Source of the DNA: SCGC-AAA076-P13 sp964276145
GTDB taxonomy: Bacteria > Pseudomonadota > Gammaproteobacteria > Magnimaribacterales > D2472
DNA: 64,000 nucleotides
Assembly: GCA_964276145.1 (NCBI GenBank)
Contig: CAXYDN010000003.1
Location: 210,203-274,202 of the forward strand
Reading direction: 5' to 3'
Shown one piece after another: positions 6,929-15,356 of this stretch. Both the position numbers and the translations under genes were made by a program. Below the pieces are notes generated by a model. The model was not told the DNA's origin, made no database searches, and saw only the letters and a program-made list of their open reading frames with translations. The stretch's first letter is position 1, and each line of letters begins with the position of its first letter.

Positions 6929-8095
6929 TTAGTCTCTTACAGAAACTCCATCAAAATCTATGCCAGTGATTCCATCTCCACAAGTTACCATTTCGGCTGC
7001 TTTTTGAGGCAGGTTTGTAGCCTCCCAAATAACATTATCACTTGCTTTAGTTTCATCACTTGACCATATGTCTAGCCAAATAAAATCTGATGGCATTTCT
7101 GGCTCAAACATTGGTTCAAGAAGTGTGTACCAATGATTATCAGAAAAGTTTTCAATAGAATTTAGATCAGCTCTGTAATCATGAAGAGTGTTTTTATCAG
7201 ACCCTTCTTTAAAATTACAAAAATAGTAAGTATGGCTGAATGTATCAGAATCACTCCAAGATTTTGGAAATCTGCCAACTTCTTGACTAAATAAAAAAGC
7301 TCCATTATCTATATCGTTTGACATTATCCCAGCTATCTCTTCTTGCCAGCCATCTTCATGGTCTGATAACCAATCTTCATAGCAATCATCTCGTGCAGCC
7401 TCTGATGGCCAAGCTAGCATCCATAAAAAGTCAAAATTTTCATTTTTTATTTTTGGTGTAAGAATGCTGGCTCCATTTATATTGCATGATGTTTGATTGA
7501 TACGTGCATTCCATTTTTCAACGAGCATATCAAAGTTTTCTTGAGAGTAGTTTGGTCCTTTTAGGTGCCAAAAATATTCTATAAGTGGCGGGTTAGAGTT
7601 TGGCCACAAAGTATTTCCATATAAAGCCTCTACAACCAAAACATCACTGTTGTATTCATCAACCTCAATAATTTTTCCATCCTCGAATTTAAAGGTGAAA
7701 ACATATTCATTATCGTATTTACCATAGGCGCCTTCGGCATCTCCTACCATAATTACAGCGGCGCTATCTTCATCAGCTATAACATCTAGCGGTGTTAAAA
7801 CAATTCCTTCCGGAAGTAATGCGCCTACAACTTCTAGAAATTCTGTAAAGTAGGTCTCGCCATTATAAGATTTTTTTATAACTGAGCTTCCTTGAGCATA
7901 TACAGGTATTTTGCCCATATATCTAAAAATAAAATCTTCATGCATAAGCTTTTTGGCTTCATCTGGTTCGTTTAATACAAGATAAATAAAGTTTTCAGCT
8001 GCATCAGCATTTTGTTTGATTTTTTGGTCTAATTGTGAACTTCCACAAGAAACCACAAAAATTAAAATTAAAGGTAATAAAAATAATTTCTTCAT
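6929..8095 (-). CDS. lipoprotein with SnoaL-like N-terminal domain
   Basis: A 388-residue protein beginning MKKLFLLPLILIFVVSC, with a lipobox cysteine at 17. Residues about 25-160 (AENFIYLVLNEPDEAKKLMHEDFIFRY..., then VFTFKFEDGKIIEVDEY) look like the SnoaL/NTF2 cone fold; this is a guess from the secondary-structure rhythm. The C-terminal half (about 180-388) is rich in tryptophan and acidic residues, with several cysteines that could form disulfides, and I do not recognise it. Stand-alone gene with its own 110-bp upstream gap. Confidence 0.75.
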   Translation of the reverse strand: MKKLFLLPLILIFVVSCGSSQLDQKIKQNADAAENFIYLVLNEPDEAKKLMHEDFIFRYMGKIPVYAQGSSVIKKSYNGETYFTEFLEVVGALLPEGIVLTPLDVIADEDSAAVIMVGDAEGAYGKYDNEYVFTFKFEDGKIIEVDEYNSDVLVVEALYGNTLWPNSNPPLIEYFWHLKGPNYSQENFDMLVEKWNARINQTSCNINGASILTPKIKNENFDFLWMLAWPSEAARDDCYEDWLSDHEDGWQEEIAGIMSNDIDNGAFLFSQEVGRFPKSWSDSDTFSHTYYFCNFKEGSDKNTLHDYRADLNSIENFSDNHWYTLLEPMFEPEMPSDFIWLDIWSSDETKASDNVIWEATNLPQKAAEMVTCGDGITGIDFDGVSVRD

Positions 8096-8204
8096 ATATA
8101 ACTCTCCTTTATATTGAATAATTTATTATTACATAGCTTTTTTACTGTTTTTAGTCGGAATAAAAAATTACGTATCGATGATTTATATATAAATCTTGTA
8201 TAAG

Positions 8205-8966
8205 TTATGCTTTACAGACTGGTAATAGGTTTGGCAATTGGTACATTCTTCTTTCAGTACTTGATTCGTCCTCCATATCAATAGTTAAATTAAACTTCTC
8301 ATCAAATGAGCTTGGGTCATACACTTTAACTTCGGTAAAAATCTCTCTATAGCGATCAAAATAATCTACCCCGGTTTCTCGAATTATTCTTTTATTTAGT
8401 GGTCTTTCCTCGAAATCAATTGTTTTATTGTGGAGCATGGGTACTGGTAAAAATGCTAGTCCACCTGGTCTTAAAACTCTTTTTATTTCATTAATGGCCT
8501 TTTTGTCGTTTTTCACATATTCCAAAACATGAGATGCAAAAACAAGATCAAACGAGTTATCTGGATAAGGTATTTCTTCAATATCAAACTGATGATCAAC
8601 ATCTTTTCTATAAAGATCAGATGAAATATAGCTTTTATATTTCTTTTTAAATATTTTTCTTAAGAAATTTTCAGGTGATATATGAAGGACATCTGTTTGT
8701 GAGGCTTTATGATCATCGTATATTTCATTAAAAACTAACATAGCCATCCTAGCCCTTTCTAGCTCACCACATTTTGGACATTTAGCATGATGTCGATTAT
8801 TTTTATCCATAAATGGTCCTTTATAGTTGCATATAGGACATATGTATTTATGCTTTGAATTAATATTGATTAGCTTGAAGATAGGAGCTCTTAAGCCTTT
8901 AAGAAAATACTCTACCTCTTTGTATTTTCCTTCATTGTAGCCGTCTCCTTTTCTTTTTCTTCCCAT
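8205..8966 (-). CDS. class I SAM methyltransferase with N-terminal zinc ribbon
   Basis: A 253-residue protein. Residues about 40-75 carry CPIC...CPKC, a four-cysteine zinc ribbon followed by GELERARMAML. The methyltransferase type 11 part follows, with DLYRKDVDHQFDIEEIPY, then DNSFDLVFASHVLEYVKND (motif II/III) and EIKRVLRPGG. Such zinc-ribbon methyltransferases often occur in surface polysaccharide loci, where they modify small molecules or sugars. Here the neighbours are DoxX and an exported protein, so the substrate is unknown. It lies 8 bp after the DoxX gene. Confidence 0.85.
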   Translation of the reverse strand: MGRKRKGDGYNEGKYKEVEYFLKGLRAPIFKLININSKHKYICPICNYKGPFMDKNNRHHAKCPKCGELERARMAMLVFNEIYDDHKASQTDVLHISPENFLRKIFKKKYKSYISSDLYRKDVDHQFDIEEIPYPDNSFDLVFASHVLEYVKNDKKAINEIKRVLRPGGLAFLPVPMLHNKTIDFEERPLNKRIIRETGVDYFDRYREIFTEVKVYDPSSFDEKFNLTIDMEDESSTERRMYQLPNLLPVCKA

Positions 8967-8974
8967 AATTTTTG

Positions 8975-9385
8975 TTAAATCTTCTGAAATAAATTTTCAA
9001 AGGGCTTCCACTGATTAGTATTGCCGCTAGCGCTTAATACGAGCAATCCAGCAAAGATTCCCAAGTTTTTAACAAAATTTTGCATTTCATGACCAGCATC
9101 TGTTCCAGGATATACATTCCAAAAGTCATGCATTCCAATATTTATAAATATAGTTAAGGCTGCAAGAGTAAGGGCAGACTCTTTTATCCGATATCCTATA
9201 ATGAGCGTTAGCCCAAAAACTATTTGTAACACAATTGTTAATGGCAAAAGTAAATCTACGAATGGTACGTTATGAAGATTCATATATTCGATCATAAACT
9301 CATAACGCGGGATTTTTGTAATTCCTGGATATAAGAAGTATAGGCCAAGCAAGAATCTTCCAAAAGTTATAAAAAATTTTTCCAT
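8975..9385 (-). CDS. DoxX-family membrane protein
   Basis: A 136-residue protein with four membrane helices and the DoxX features: FGRFLLGLYFLYPGITKI at the start, PLTIVLQIVFGLTLIIGY in the middle and the LGIFAGLLVLSASG ending. Relatives include the quinol oxidase subunit DoxD/DoxX and many orphan membrane proteins linked to redox or thiol stress; the role here is not known. It is 15 bp downstream of the large lipoprotein gene and 8 bp upstream of the methyltransferase gene. Confidence 0.85.
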   Translation of the reverse strand: MEKFFITFGRFLLGLYFLYPGITKIPRYEFMIEYMNLHNVPFVDLLLPLTIVLQIVFGLTLIIGYRIKESALTLAALTIFINIGMHDFWNVYPGTDAGHEMQNFVKNLGIFAGLLVLSASGNTNQWKPFENLFQKI

Positions 9386-9400
9386 TATTTATATTGTTCC

Positions 9401-11122
9401 TTAGTCATACTCTGGGTTGTATTGCTCATATTCCCCTTTATACCATGCCTTAATAATGTTTTCTGCTGGCTTGCCTCTAACTGATTGTGAAATATTCGGG
9501 AAACCTTCAACTCCACATGAGCCAAATGCTCTTCCGCAGTCAGAGCCATACTGATTTTCATCAGGTATTAATGTGTCCGATAGCCAGTATGCTGTGCTTG
9601 CTGTAGTTCCTTTCGTAACAAACAAGGATTGTTTATCTATTGCCCTCAATAAGCCCTCTACAAAGATTGCTTGCGCTGAAAAATCTGTTGGCACCTCGTA
9701 CTGCATACAATCATCATAATAAACATTTTTATATGTTCCTGGAGTACAAAAACCATCTTCTAGCCACCCCGTACTTATGAACATTTTATGGCTTTGTGCA
9801 AATAGATTCCAAATAATTGGAGGGAGGTCATATGAAGTAAATTCCCAACAAGGTTGTTGATCAGAGCATGTCCAAGTTTCGAAAAGTTGTGCGATATATT
9901 TTGAGGTTCTGTCTTCTATCAATTCTACTGTTGCTGTTTGTTCTTCGCCCATTGCTAGCATATTAGGAAAACTACCAATGACGCCATCAACCTCGTTAAA
10001 CAAGCGAGAATCATTAAATATGATGCCTTCTCCTAAATATATCTCTCCACTAAATCTGCTCTTTATATGAGAAACTATTGATCCCATTCTTTCTGCATAA
10101 TAACTCTTGAGTTGATCGCGTTCTTGTTGGTCAAGCTCATTTTGTAAGCCACAAAAACATACATACATAGCGCTCCAATCTGCTGAGATAGATCCTACGC
10201 CTAATGACTCTAGCCTGTCAGCTTCCCATAAGATATGTTCTTCATGAGAGTCTAGGATTTTTTTTAGCAACGGCATATCTACATACACCATTCCATCAAA
10301 AGGAAATAACATATTGTTTTCATCATCTAGTGCTAAGAATTGCCATGCATAATGCATATTCATGTCCATCTCTTTTGCAGTGTTAGCTATAAACTCAACG
10401 GTCCAATCTTCTATATGTTTGCGGCTATGATTAATCTTCCATGTTTCTGCTTGATAATCTTCCCAATAACCAAAGTTATATATCCAAGCAGTTTCAACGC
10501 CATTTTCTTTTAACTGACGCAAGGCTGTTCGATACATCAATTTAATATATTCTTGCTCGGTACAGCCAGATATCCAGGCAGCATTGCGTCCTTTATAATT
10601 CTGATAAATCCATTTAACGCCATAATCTTTAAAGCCAATTGCCTTTAGATGATCCTCCCCAAATAGACCTTGTGGTATAGGTATATCAAAATTACCTAGA
10701 TAGGATTCTTTAATTTTTGCGTTATGTGGATTCGTACAAGAACCCTCGTTATCTTCATCTGTAACATTTATTTCTATACTCGCAATTGCACCTGAGCAGT
10801 TTAAATAGAATGTATGATCACCATAGCTATCTGAAGCTAGGCGCTGACTTCCGCTTAACGATTTGCTGCCAGACCAAGAGCCCGATGCAGAACATGATGA
10901 TGCATTTGTGCTAGACCAAGATAAAATAAAACTATCACCAGATACGACAAGGGTTTTATTTGAGGTTAATAATGTAGTCGGCTCAACATTGCTTGAGCTT
11001 GCTTCTGAAATATTTTCGATATTTAAGCTGTCAGAATTAGAGCCTCCACCACAAGAAATTAATACTAATAAACTTACAATCAAATGAATAGATTTATTTA
11101 TAATATTTATTCCTAAATCCAT
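9401..11122 (-). CDS. exported lipoprotein with Ig-like region and unrecognised enzyme-like domain
   Basis: A 573-residue protein. The leader ends in LLVLISC (lipidated Cys about 24), followed by a Ser/Gly-rich linker, an Ig-like segment of about 90 residues (LTSNKTLVVSGDSFILSWSS) and, from about 150, a large domain rich in Trp, Tyr and Cys with alternating strand/helix rhythm (DWTVEFIANTAKEMDMNMHY, ESLGVGSISADWSAMY, GSFPNMLAMGEEQ). The rhythm recalls TIM-barrel glycoside hydrolases, but I see no signature that would confirm it. The ATG at 11122 overlaps the cupin stop by 10 nt. Confidence 0.75.
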   Translation of the reverse strand: MDLGINIINKSIHLIVSLLVLISCGGGSNSDSLNIENISEASSSNVEPTTLLTSNKTLVVSGDSFILSWSSTNASSCSASGSWSGSKSLSGSQRLASDSYGDHTFYLNCSGAIASIEINVTDEDNEGSCTNPHNAKIKESYLGNFDIPIPQGLFGEDHLKAIGFKDYGVKWIYQNYKGRNAAWISGCTEQEYIKLMYRTALRQLKENGVETAWIYNFGYWEDYQAETWKINHSRKHIEDWTVEFIANTAKEMDMNMHYAWQFLALDDENNMLFPFDGMVYVDMPLLKKILDSHEEHILWEADRLESLGVGSISADWSAMYVCFCGLQNELDQQERDQLKSYYAERMGSIVSHIKSRFSGEIYLGEGIIFNDSRLFNEVDGVIGSFPNMLAMGEEQTATVELIEDRTSKYIAQLFETWTCSDQQPCWEFTSYDLPPIIWNLFAQSHKMFISTGWLEDGFCTPGTYKNVYYDDCMQYEVPTDFSAQAIFVEGLLRAIDKQSLFVTKGTTASTAYWLSDTLIPDENQYGSDCGRAFGSCGVEGFPNISQSVRGKPAENIIKAWYKGEYEQYNPEYD

Positions 11123-11472
11123 TTATCATTTTCTGCTGTTAGCTCACTTTCAACTTCACCAGTGTTAAGCACACCTCTTGGTTCTACCAACATGATTTTT
11201 GCTTCTTTTTCAGAGAATGGTTTGTGCTTCTTCCCTTTTGGAACAACTATCATCTCGCCTGCCTCAAGTTCTACAGTCTCATCTTCGAATTCAATGCCCA
11301 TTTTACCCTCTAGAACAATAAAAACCTCATCTGTATTCTCATGACAGTGCCAGATAAATTCATTCTCAATTTTAGCAAGTTTGAACTGATAGTCATTCAT
11401 CTCAGCAATGACTTTTGGTGACCATTTCTCATTAAATTTATTAAATTTAGATAAAAAATTTATTTTTTTCAT
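11113..11472 (-). CDS. cupin-domain protein
   Basis: A 119-residue single cupin. The metal motif 1 is WHCHENTDEVFIVLEGKMG (two His and a Glu, about residues 42-60) and motif 2 is LEAGEMIVVPKGKKHKPFSE, with the later His ligand at 88. The fold binds a metal and small ligands or works as an isomerase/dioxygenase. Its start forms TAATG with the stop of the 47-residue upstream ORF, and its stop overlaps the lipoprotein gene start, so the three are probably translated together. Confidence 0.88.
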   Translation of the reverse strand: MKKINFLSKFNKFNEKWSPKVIAEMNDYQFKLAKIENEFIWHCHENTDEVFIVLEGKMGIEFEDETVELEAGEMIVVPKGKKHKPFSEKEAKIMLVEPRGVLNTGEVESELTAENDKWI

Positions 11473-11615
11473 TATTTTTTATTTAGATTGGTTATTGATG
11501 CTGTAGCCAGGATGACCATCAATAACAAAAGTAGCTTTGTATCATCTACTAAGGGTATCAAAAGGATTGCTGTTGCCCAAAAAATTGACTGAGATACTTT
11601 TACTCTTTTGTTCAT
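11472..11615 (-). CDS. 47-residue membrane microprotein
   Basis: ATG at 11615 opens a 47-codon frame: MNKRVKVSQSIFWATAILLI, a short polar turn (PLVDDTK) and a second hydrophobic stretch LLLLLMVILATASI ending in TNLNKK. Its TAA (11474-11472) overlaps the cupin ATG as TAATG, a typical coupled arrangement. Two short helices forming a hairpin are predicted. Function unknown. Confidence 0.6.
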   Translation of the reverse strand: MNKRVKVSQSIFWATAILLIPLVDDTKLLLLLMVILATASITNLNKK

Positions 11616-11679
11616 TTAAAAATAGACTATAGAATCCAAATAATTAAATTCAAATTTTAAGGTTTGCTTTTTTAAATTT

Positions 11680-11727
11680 TTACTTCGAGCAACAAGCGCA
11701 CTCGCAGCAACTACAACAATCACACAT
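11680..11727 (-). CDS. 15-residue cysteine-rich mini-ORF (MCDCCSCCECACCSK)
   Basis: ATG at 11727 to TAA at 11680 encodes 15 residues of which eight are cysteine, arranged C-x-C-C-x-C-C-x-C-x-C-C. A TATAAT (11739-11734) lies just upstream, so a transcript could be leaderless; I see no good -35 and no Shine-Dalgarno. The frame is continuous, without a stop, with the HXXEE gene whose TGA is nine codons upstream. Either an independent metal-binding or leader peptide, or a detached or readthrough tail. Expression is unproven. Confidence 0.4.
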   Translation of the reverse strand: MCDCCSCCECACCSK

Positions 11728-11754
11728 ACTAATATTATAGACTAATTTAGGTAA

Positions 11755-12327
11755 TCAAAAAATGTTAAGCACCCATATCATTATAAAGTGTCCTATAAAG
11801 CCATATAAACTTAGGGCAAAAATTGCCTTGAATGAAACCATTCTCTCAGCTGCTAATAACACTGATTTTATGTATAAAGGTAAAAATAAAAATAATGCCG
11901 TTATCATGCCCGGGCTGTAATCACTTTGTATAGTTGCGCCTCCAAGGTGAAACATGCCATTACCAAGCAAGCTACCTGCAATAAAAAGATAAGCCAATGA
12001 AAAAGACTTATTTGATTGTTTAAATAAAAATGGAAGCAAGGCAATGAGATACCCAATTAAATTGATTACAACAACAGCCATAGGAGTAACATTGACCCCT
12101 GATCGATAGGCCCAGTTCAAGAAATGATATTCATTTCCAAAAAGAAATGGTGAGATTAGATATTCATCTACTTGATGAAAAGTAACTATAAAAATAGGTA
12201 AAGCAGCTAACAGATGGGGACTCTTTTTCTTATTTAAGAACAATAGCATTGTCGATGTTGCTAAAAACCCTAATAAGAAAACATATTGCATATTTACTAC
12301 ATAGGGATGCTCAAATAACGGATTCAT
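11755..12327 (-). CDS. HXXEE-like membrane protein, paralogue 2
   Basis: A 190-residue protein with six hydrophobic segments. It carries HQVDE at 51-55 in place of the canonical HxxEE, a second histidine in GNGMFHLGG and the block YSPGMITALFLFLPLYI that is shared with the preceding gene. The family is named for its motif and is suspected to bind metal in the membrane; no activity is known. It starts inside the end of its paralogue (17-nt overlap). The TGA stop is followed in frame by the cysteine-rich mini-ORF. Confidence 0.78.
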   Translation of the reverse strand: MNPLFEHPYVVNMQYVFLLGFLATSTMLLFLNKKKSPHLLAALPIFIVTFHQVDEYLISPFLFGNEYHFLNWAYRSGVNVTPMAVVVINLIGYLIALLPFLFKQSNKSFSLAYLFIAGSLLGNGMFHLGGATIQSDYSPGMITALFLFLPLYIKSVLLAAERMVSFKAIFALSLYGFIGHFIMIWVLNIF

Positions 12328-12853
12328 TTCTCTTTTCCAAATTGTTGATTGTAATGTAGTAGATTGGCATCAGAATTAACGCATAGCCAAGAACCTTGGG
12401 ACCTATCATTTCAAAAAGAGTAAAGGTGGTAATTCCTGAAAGAAATAAAATTAGTAATTCAACATAACTTTTAATATAGCTCTCTTGAAATGCTGCTCTA
12501 ATAATAAAATAATTTACAGGAAGATAAAGTAGTACTGCTGTAATAGCGCCGGGACTAAAATCATTAAAATAAAAACTAAAGAACACATGAAAAAATGCAT
12601 TTATAACCTGCGTTGTCATTAAAAAAAATAAAACTAAGTGCGCACTGCCCCTGTTATTCTTTATTAGATGTACAAAAATAAAAATTAAAAGCTGTGAAAT
12701 AAGTATTATAAGAATTGCTTCTGTGGTTATAGAGTTGTTGTCGGAAAAGTAGCTTAATCGCCATTCTCTAAAATTAAATATTACATGTTCTTCGAAATGA
12801 TGAATTGCATAGATTAGGGGGCCTAAAACTATTAGATTCTTGAACTTATTCAA
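12311..12853 (-). CDS. HXXEE-domain membrane protein, paralogue 1
   Basis: A 180-residue integral membrane protein with the canonical motif IHHFEEH (H18, E21, E22) at the end of the first helix, a second histidine in NAFFHVFF and FSPGAITAVLLYLPVNY, matching the downstream paralogue. About five to six helices. The pair probably arose by tandem duplication and may form a heteromer. Preceding gene ends 3 bp upstream. Confidence 0.82.
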   Translation of the reverse strand: MNKFKNLIVLGPLIYAIHHFEEHVIFNFREWRLSYFSDNNSITTEAILIILISQLLIFIFVHLIKNNRGSAHLVLFFLMTTQVINAFFHVFFSFYFNDFSPGAITAVLLYLPVNYFIIRAAFQESYIKSYVELLILFLSGITTFTLFEMIGPKVLGYALILMPIYYITINNLEKRNESVI

Positions 12854-12856
12854 AGG

Positions 12857-13267
12857 TTAGGCCTCTTTATTTGGATCCCATAAAACTAAATTTTTAGATT
12901 TAAGCCTATTCATAACCAATTTGTATCTTGATTGCTCCTCCTTCCATTCTTTTAGCCACTGCTCACCATCTCTCTCTGCATCAACAAAGATTGCATTTGT
13001 GAACGCAAGAGGCAATATTATTGCAACGTGAATAACTATACTTACAATTGTATTGTAGTTAAAAAACCCTAGATAGTTTGCTGCCAAGGATCCAAAGAAA
13101 ACACTCCATATAACGAATAACACCAACATAAAGTAAGTCTGTAGACTTGGGTCAGGTATATGTTTAAGTGGATTATATCTAACATCCATCACTCTTCTCC
13201 AACCACTTACAAGTTTCATAACACCTGTTCTAAATAGGCTGGGTTTTTTCATATTTGGCTCAATCAT
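12857..13267 (-). CDS. two-helix membrane protein with charged C-terminus, unknown
   Basis: A 136-residue protein: basic amphipathic N-terminus (SGWRRVMDVRYNPLKHIPD), two helices (about 45-68 and 74-96), then a strongly charged tail with ERDGEQWLKEWKEEQSRYK. The ATG at 13267 follows AGGAGG at ideal spacing, a site lying within the end of the 34-residue ORF. I do not recognise a family. Operon with the two HXXEE genes downstream suggests shared function. Confidence 0.7.
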   Translation of the reverse strand: MIEPNMKKPSLFRTGVMKLVSGWRRVMDVRYNPLKHIPDPSLQTYFMLVLFVIWSVFFGSLAANYLGFFNYNTIVSIVIHVAIILPLAFTNAIFVDAERDGEQWLKEWKEEQSRYKLVMNRLKSKNLVLWDPNKEA

Positions 13268-13364
13268 CTTTCCTCCTATTGAATCTTATAAACTCTTTAG
13301 TAACATGCATGCCGACTGTTAACCATGTCACTACAACTATACTCCAAAACAATATCTCAATCAT
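13260..13364 (-). CDS. 34-residue single-helix microprotein
   Basis: ATG at 13364 to TGA at 13260: MIEILFWSIVVVTWLTVG forms one membrane helix, followed by a basic tail (HVTKEFIRFNRRKDD). It overlaps the next ATG by 8 nt, and its 3' end contains the AGGAGG that serves the next gene. No obvious Shine-Dalgarno precedes it, so translation is plausible but not certain. It would be the first gene of the HXXEE operon. Confidence 0.5.
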   Translation of the reverse strand: MIEILFWSIVVVTWLTVGMHVTKEFIRFNRRKDD

Positions 13365-13433
13365 TTAAGTTTCACTAGTTTATAGGTCTCTTTCGTTATT
13401 ACTAATTCTAGATATTTAATATTTTACCTTGTT

Positions 13434-14120
13434 TCATCGCCTTAATAGTATAACCATCCAACGACCAAGGTTTAAAATGTCAGCAAGCGCGGCCGACACA
13501 TAGGTTAGGGCTGCTGCCCTCAGAATACTACTAACGGCTTTTTCATTTGACTGCGAAACGTATTTCCCCTCCCTTAATAAAGGGAGTGCCTTAGAAAAAC
13601 TTGCATCAAATTCAATCGGCAGAGTCACTGCATGAATCATCATCCGAGCGATAAAGCCAGACAACCCCAGGAAAAGCAATAAAGAAAATGGCATTGGATG
13701 ACGGGTAATAATACCGATCACTGGCGATAAAGAGATAATGACAACACTCCACCGAGCCACCTTATCAACAACGGGGACCATCTTTGTTCTAGTCGCCAAA
13801 CGTTTGTCACCCTGATGATCCTGAATTGCATGACCAACCTCATGCGCTGCAATAGCAATTGCGGTTAACGATTTAGATTCATAATGCTCTCGTAAAAGCC
13901 TAACTTTTTTTTCAATTGGATCATAATGATCCCCTAACTCAGTTATTTCGACCTTCACATCTTTTAATGAAAATTGCTCAATCAAATGCTTTGCAAGCTC
14001 TCCCCCAGTCCCAGGCATTTCAGGCTTTTCTGATGAATACCTCTTCATAACCAACTTCACCCACAAAGATGGTCCAAATATCAGTGCTAGAGCTATTAGC
14101 AGGCCCGCCGCTAAAACCAT
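13434..14120 (-). CDS. YugP-type neutral zinc metallopeptidase, membrane-bound
   Basis: A 228-residue protein with an N-terminal helix, the zinc-protease motif AAHEVGHAIQDH (HEXXH at about 92-96) and two to three C-terminal helices including the second half of the membrane domain with LPIEFDASFSKAL. This is the PF04298-type family (B. subtilis YugP). A third zinc ligand, E164 of IEFDASFSKA, fits the family. Physiological substrate unknown. Its base composition (more G+C in the 13.4-14.1 kb stretch) looks slightly higher than its neighbours. Confidence 0.9.
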   Translation of the reverse strand: MVLAAGLLIALALIFGPSLWVKLVMKRYSSEKPEMPGTGGELAKHLIEQFSLKDVKVEITELGDHYDPIEKKVRLLREHYESKSLTAIAIAAHEVGHAIQDHQGDKRLATRTKMVPVVDKVARWSVVIISLSPVIGIITRHPMPFSLLLFLGLSGFIARMMIHAVTLPIEFDASFSKALPLLREGKYVSQSNEKAVSSILRAAALTYVSAALADILNLGRWMVILLRR

Positions 14121-14229
14121 ATTTTATCCTTCAAAAATTATTCTCTGTTTTGCTCTAATCCACAGTCTTTGTTTTAGCTTTAACAGTGAATTAGATTTTT
14201 CACTATTATTATAATACAGTGTCAACATT

Positions 14230-14715
14230 GTGGAAAAACTCGTATCAGATTACAGACGATTCTCCTGGATAACGCTTCTTGTTTTATGTTGTTTAGTGCT
14301 GGTTCCTATGTCTAATGCCGAAGAAGCAAACTTAAAAATAAATATTTTAAATTTAGACAAATCAGGATTTTTGTATTTAAGTATATGCAAAGATGAGAAA
14401 GGATTTAGGGAAACAGTTGAAAATGAATCTGTCGAAGAGTCATGTATTGCCTCGGCAAAAGAAATAAATCTGCAGAACTCTGAAATCAATAGTATGTTGC
14501 CGCATGGAGAATATGCTTTCACTCTTTATGTTGATTTTAATGGAAATAAAAAACTTGATAAAAATTTTTTAGGTATCCCAAAAGAGCAATATGGGTTTTC
14601 TAATAATGTGATGGGCAGAATGTCGCCACCAACTTTTGATCAAGCAAAATTTGCGATTGCAGGACCTACTACACAAAATATAAAACTTAGAATTGGTATT
14701 CCTGAACAAAACTAG
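14230..14715 (+). CDS. DUF2141-family exported protein
   Basis: A 161-residue protein with an N-terminal hydrophobic signal (WITLLVLCCLVLVPMSNA, cleavage near 30) and a beta-rich mature part of about 130 residues. GEYAFTLYVDFNGNKKLDKN, with an EF-like Asp/Asn loop, then GIPKEQYGFSNNV and a PPTFDQAKFAI ending, is the layout of DUF2141 periplasmic proteins. Function unknown. Convergent with the gene at 14737. Confidence 0.85.
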   Translation: MEKLVSDYRRFSWITLLVLCCLVLVPMSNAEEANLKINILNLDKSGFLYLSICKDEKGFRETVENESVEESCIASAKEINLQNSEINSMLPHGEYAFTLYVDFNGNKKLDKNFLGIPKEQYGFSNNVMGRMSPPTFDQAKFAIAGPTTQNIKLRIGIPEQN

Positions 14716-14736
14716 AAAAAAAGTGAACTGCTACTT

Positions 14737-15099
14737 TCAGATACCAAGCAATGCCAAAAGTGCTATTGCACCCATTAAAACAGCACCAGGCATTTTTAAA
14801 AATTCTCTATTTCCAATACCAAGGACTAGAAAATAGATTGCTCCTAATATACTAATGCAAATTATTGGATAAGCAGCAATAGCAAATTCAGGGTTAATTG
14901 AAATATAAATTAAAGTGCAAGCAGTTATAAAAAGAAAAATGGTATGGAATTGCCATGAAAATATACTAAGAGTTTTCCCTAAAGGTTCTAAATTGCTCTT
15001 ATTTATATTTGCGACATAGATTTTTCCGCCTACAAAACCGTGAAATACCATACCAAGAAGAGAAAGGATTGCGCCTGAAATTAAAAACCAATTATTCAT
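14737..15099 (-). CDS. four-helix membrane protein, function unknown
   Basis: A 120-residue integral membrane protein; helices at about 5-24, 45-66, 75-95 and 101-119. HGFVGGKIY in the first loop and SWQFHTIFLFI in helix 2 place two histidines near the membrane, reminiscent of small heme- or metal-binding four-helix proteins, but no family was identified. Stands alone on the minus strand. Confidence 0.7.
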   Translation of the reverse strand: MNNWFLISGAILSLLGMVFHGFVGGKIYVANINKSNLEPLGKTLSIFSWQFHTIFLFITACTLIYISINPEFAIAAYPIICISILGAIYFLVLGIGNREFLKMPGAVLMGAIALLALLGI

Positions 15100-15182
15100 A
15101 TTCTTTTTGCCTAATTAATTAATCTGGTTAAGACTACTCTTCTACGACTGACTATTTTTAAACAGTGATTTGCTCTCATAGT

Positions 15183-15356
15183 TCAGTTACTTTTATTCAT
15201 AAATTTTTTCATTGAAAGAGAAATAATTGCTATTAAGAAAAATACTGTTCCAATATCATGCAGACCATCAATACCAAATATGTTTTCTGATAAATACATT
15301 GCTATGGCAAAAATTATTAAAATCCAAAATTCATATTTTTTTATAAACTTAATCAC
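15183..15356 (-). CDS. 57-residue small membrane protein (GTG start)
   Basis: GTG at 15356 opens a 57-codon frame with a basic start (IKFIKKYEFW), two hydrophobic helices (ILIIFAIAMYL and TVFFLIAIISL) joined by an acidic loop containing NIFGIDGLHD, and a basic tail KKFMNKSN. The GTG overlaps the TGA of the 36-residue ORF as GTGA. The two may be separate coupled genes, or one 93-residue gene split by a missing base. Function unknown. Confidence 0.45.
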   Translation of the reverse strand: MIKFIKKYEFWILIIFAIAMYLSENIFGIDGLHDIGTVFFLIAIISLSMKKFMNKSN

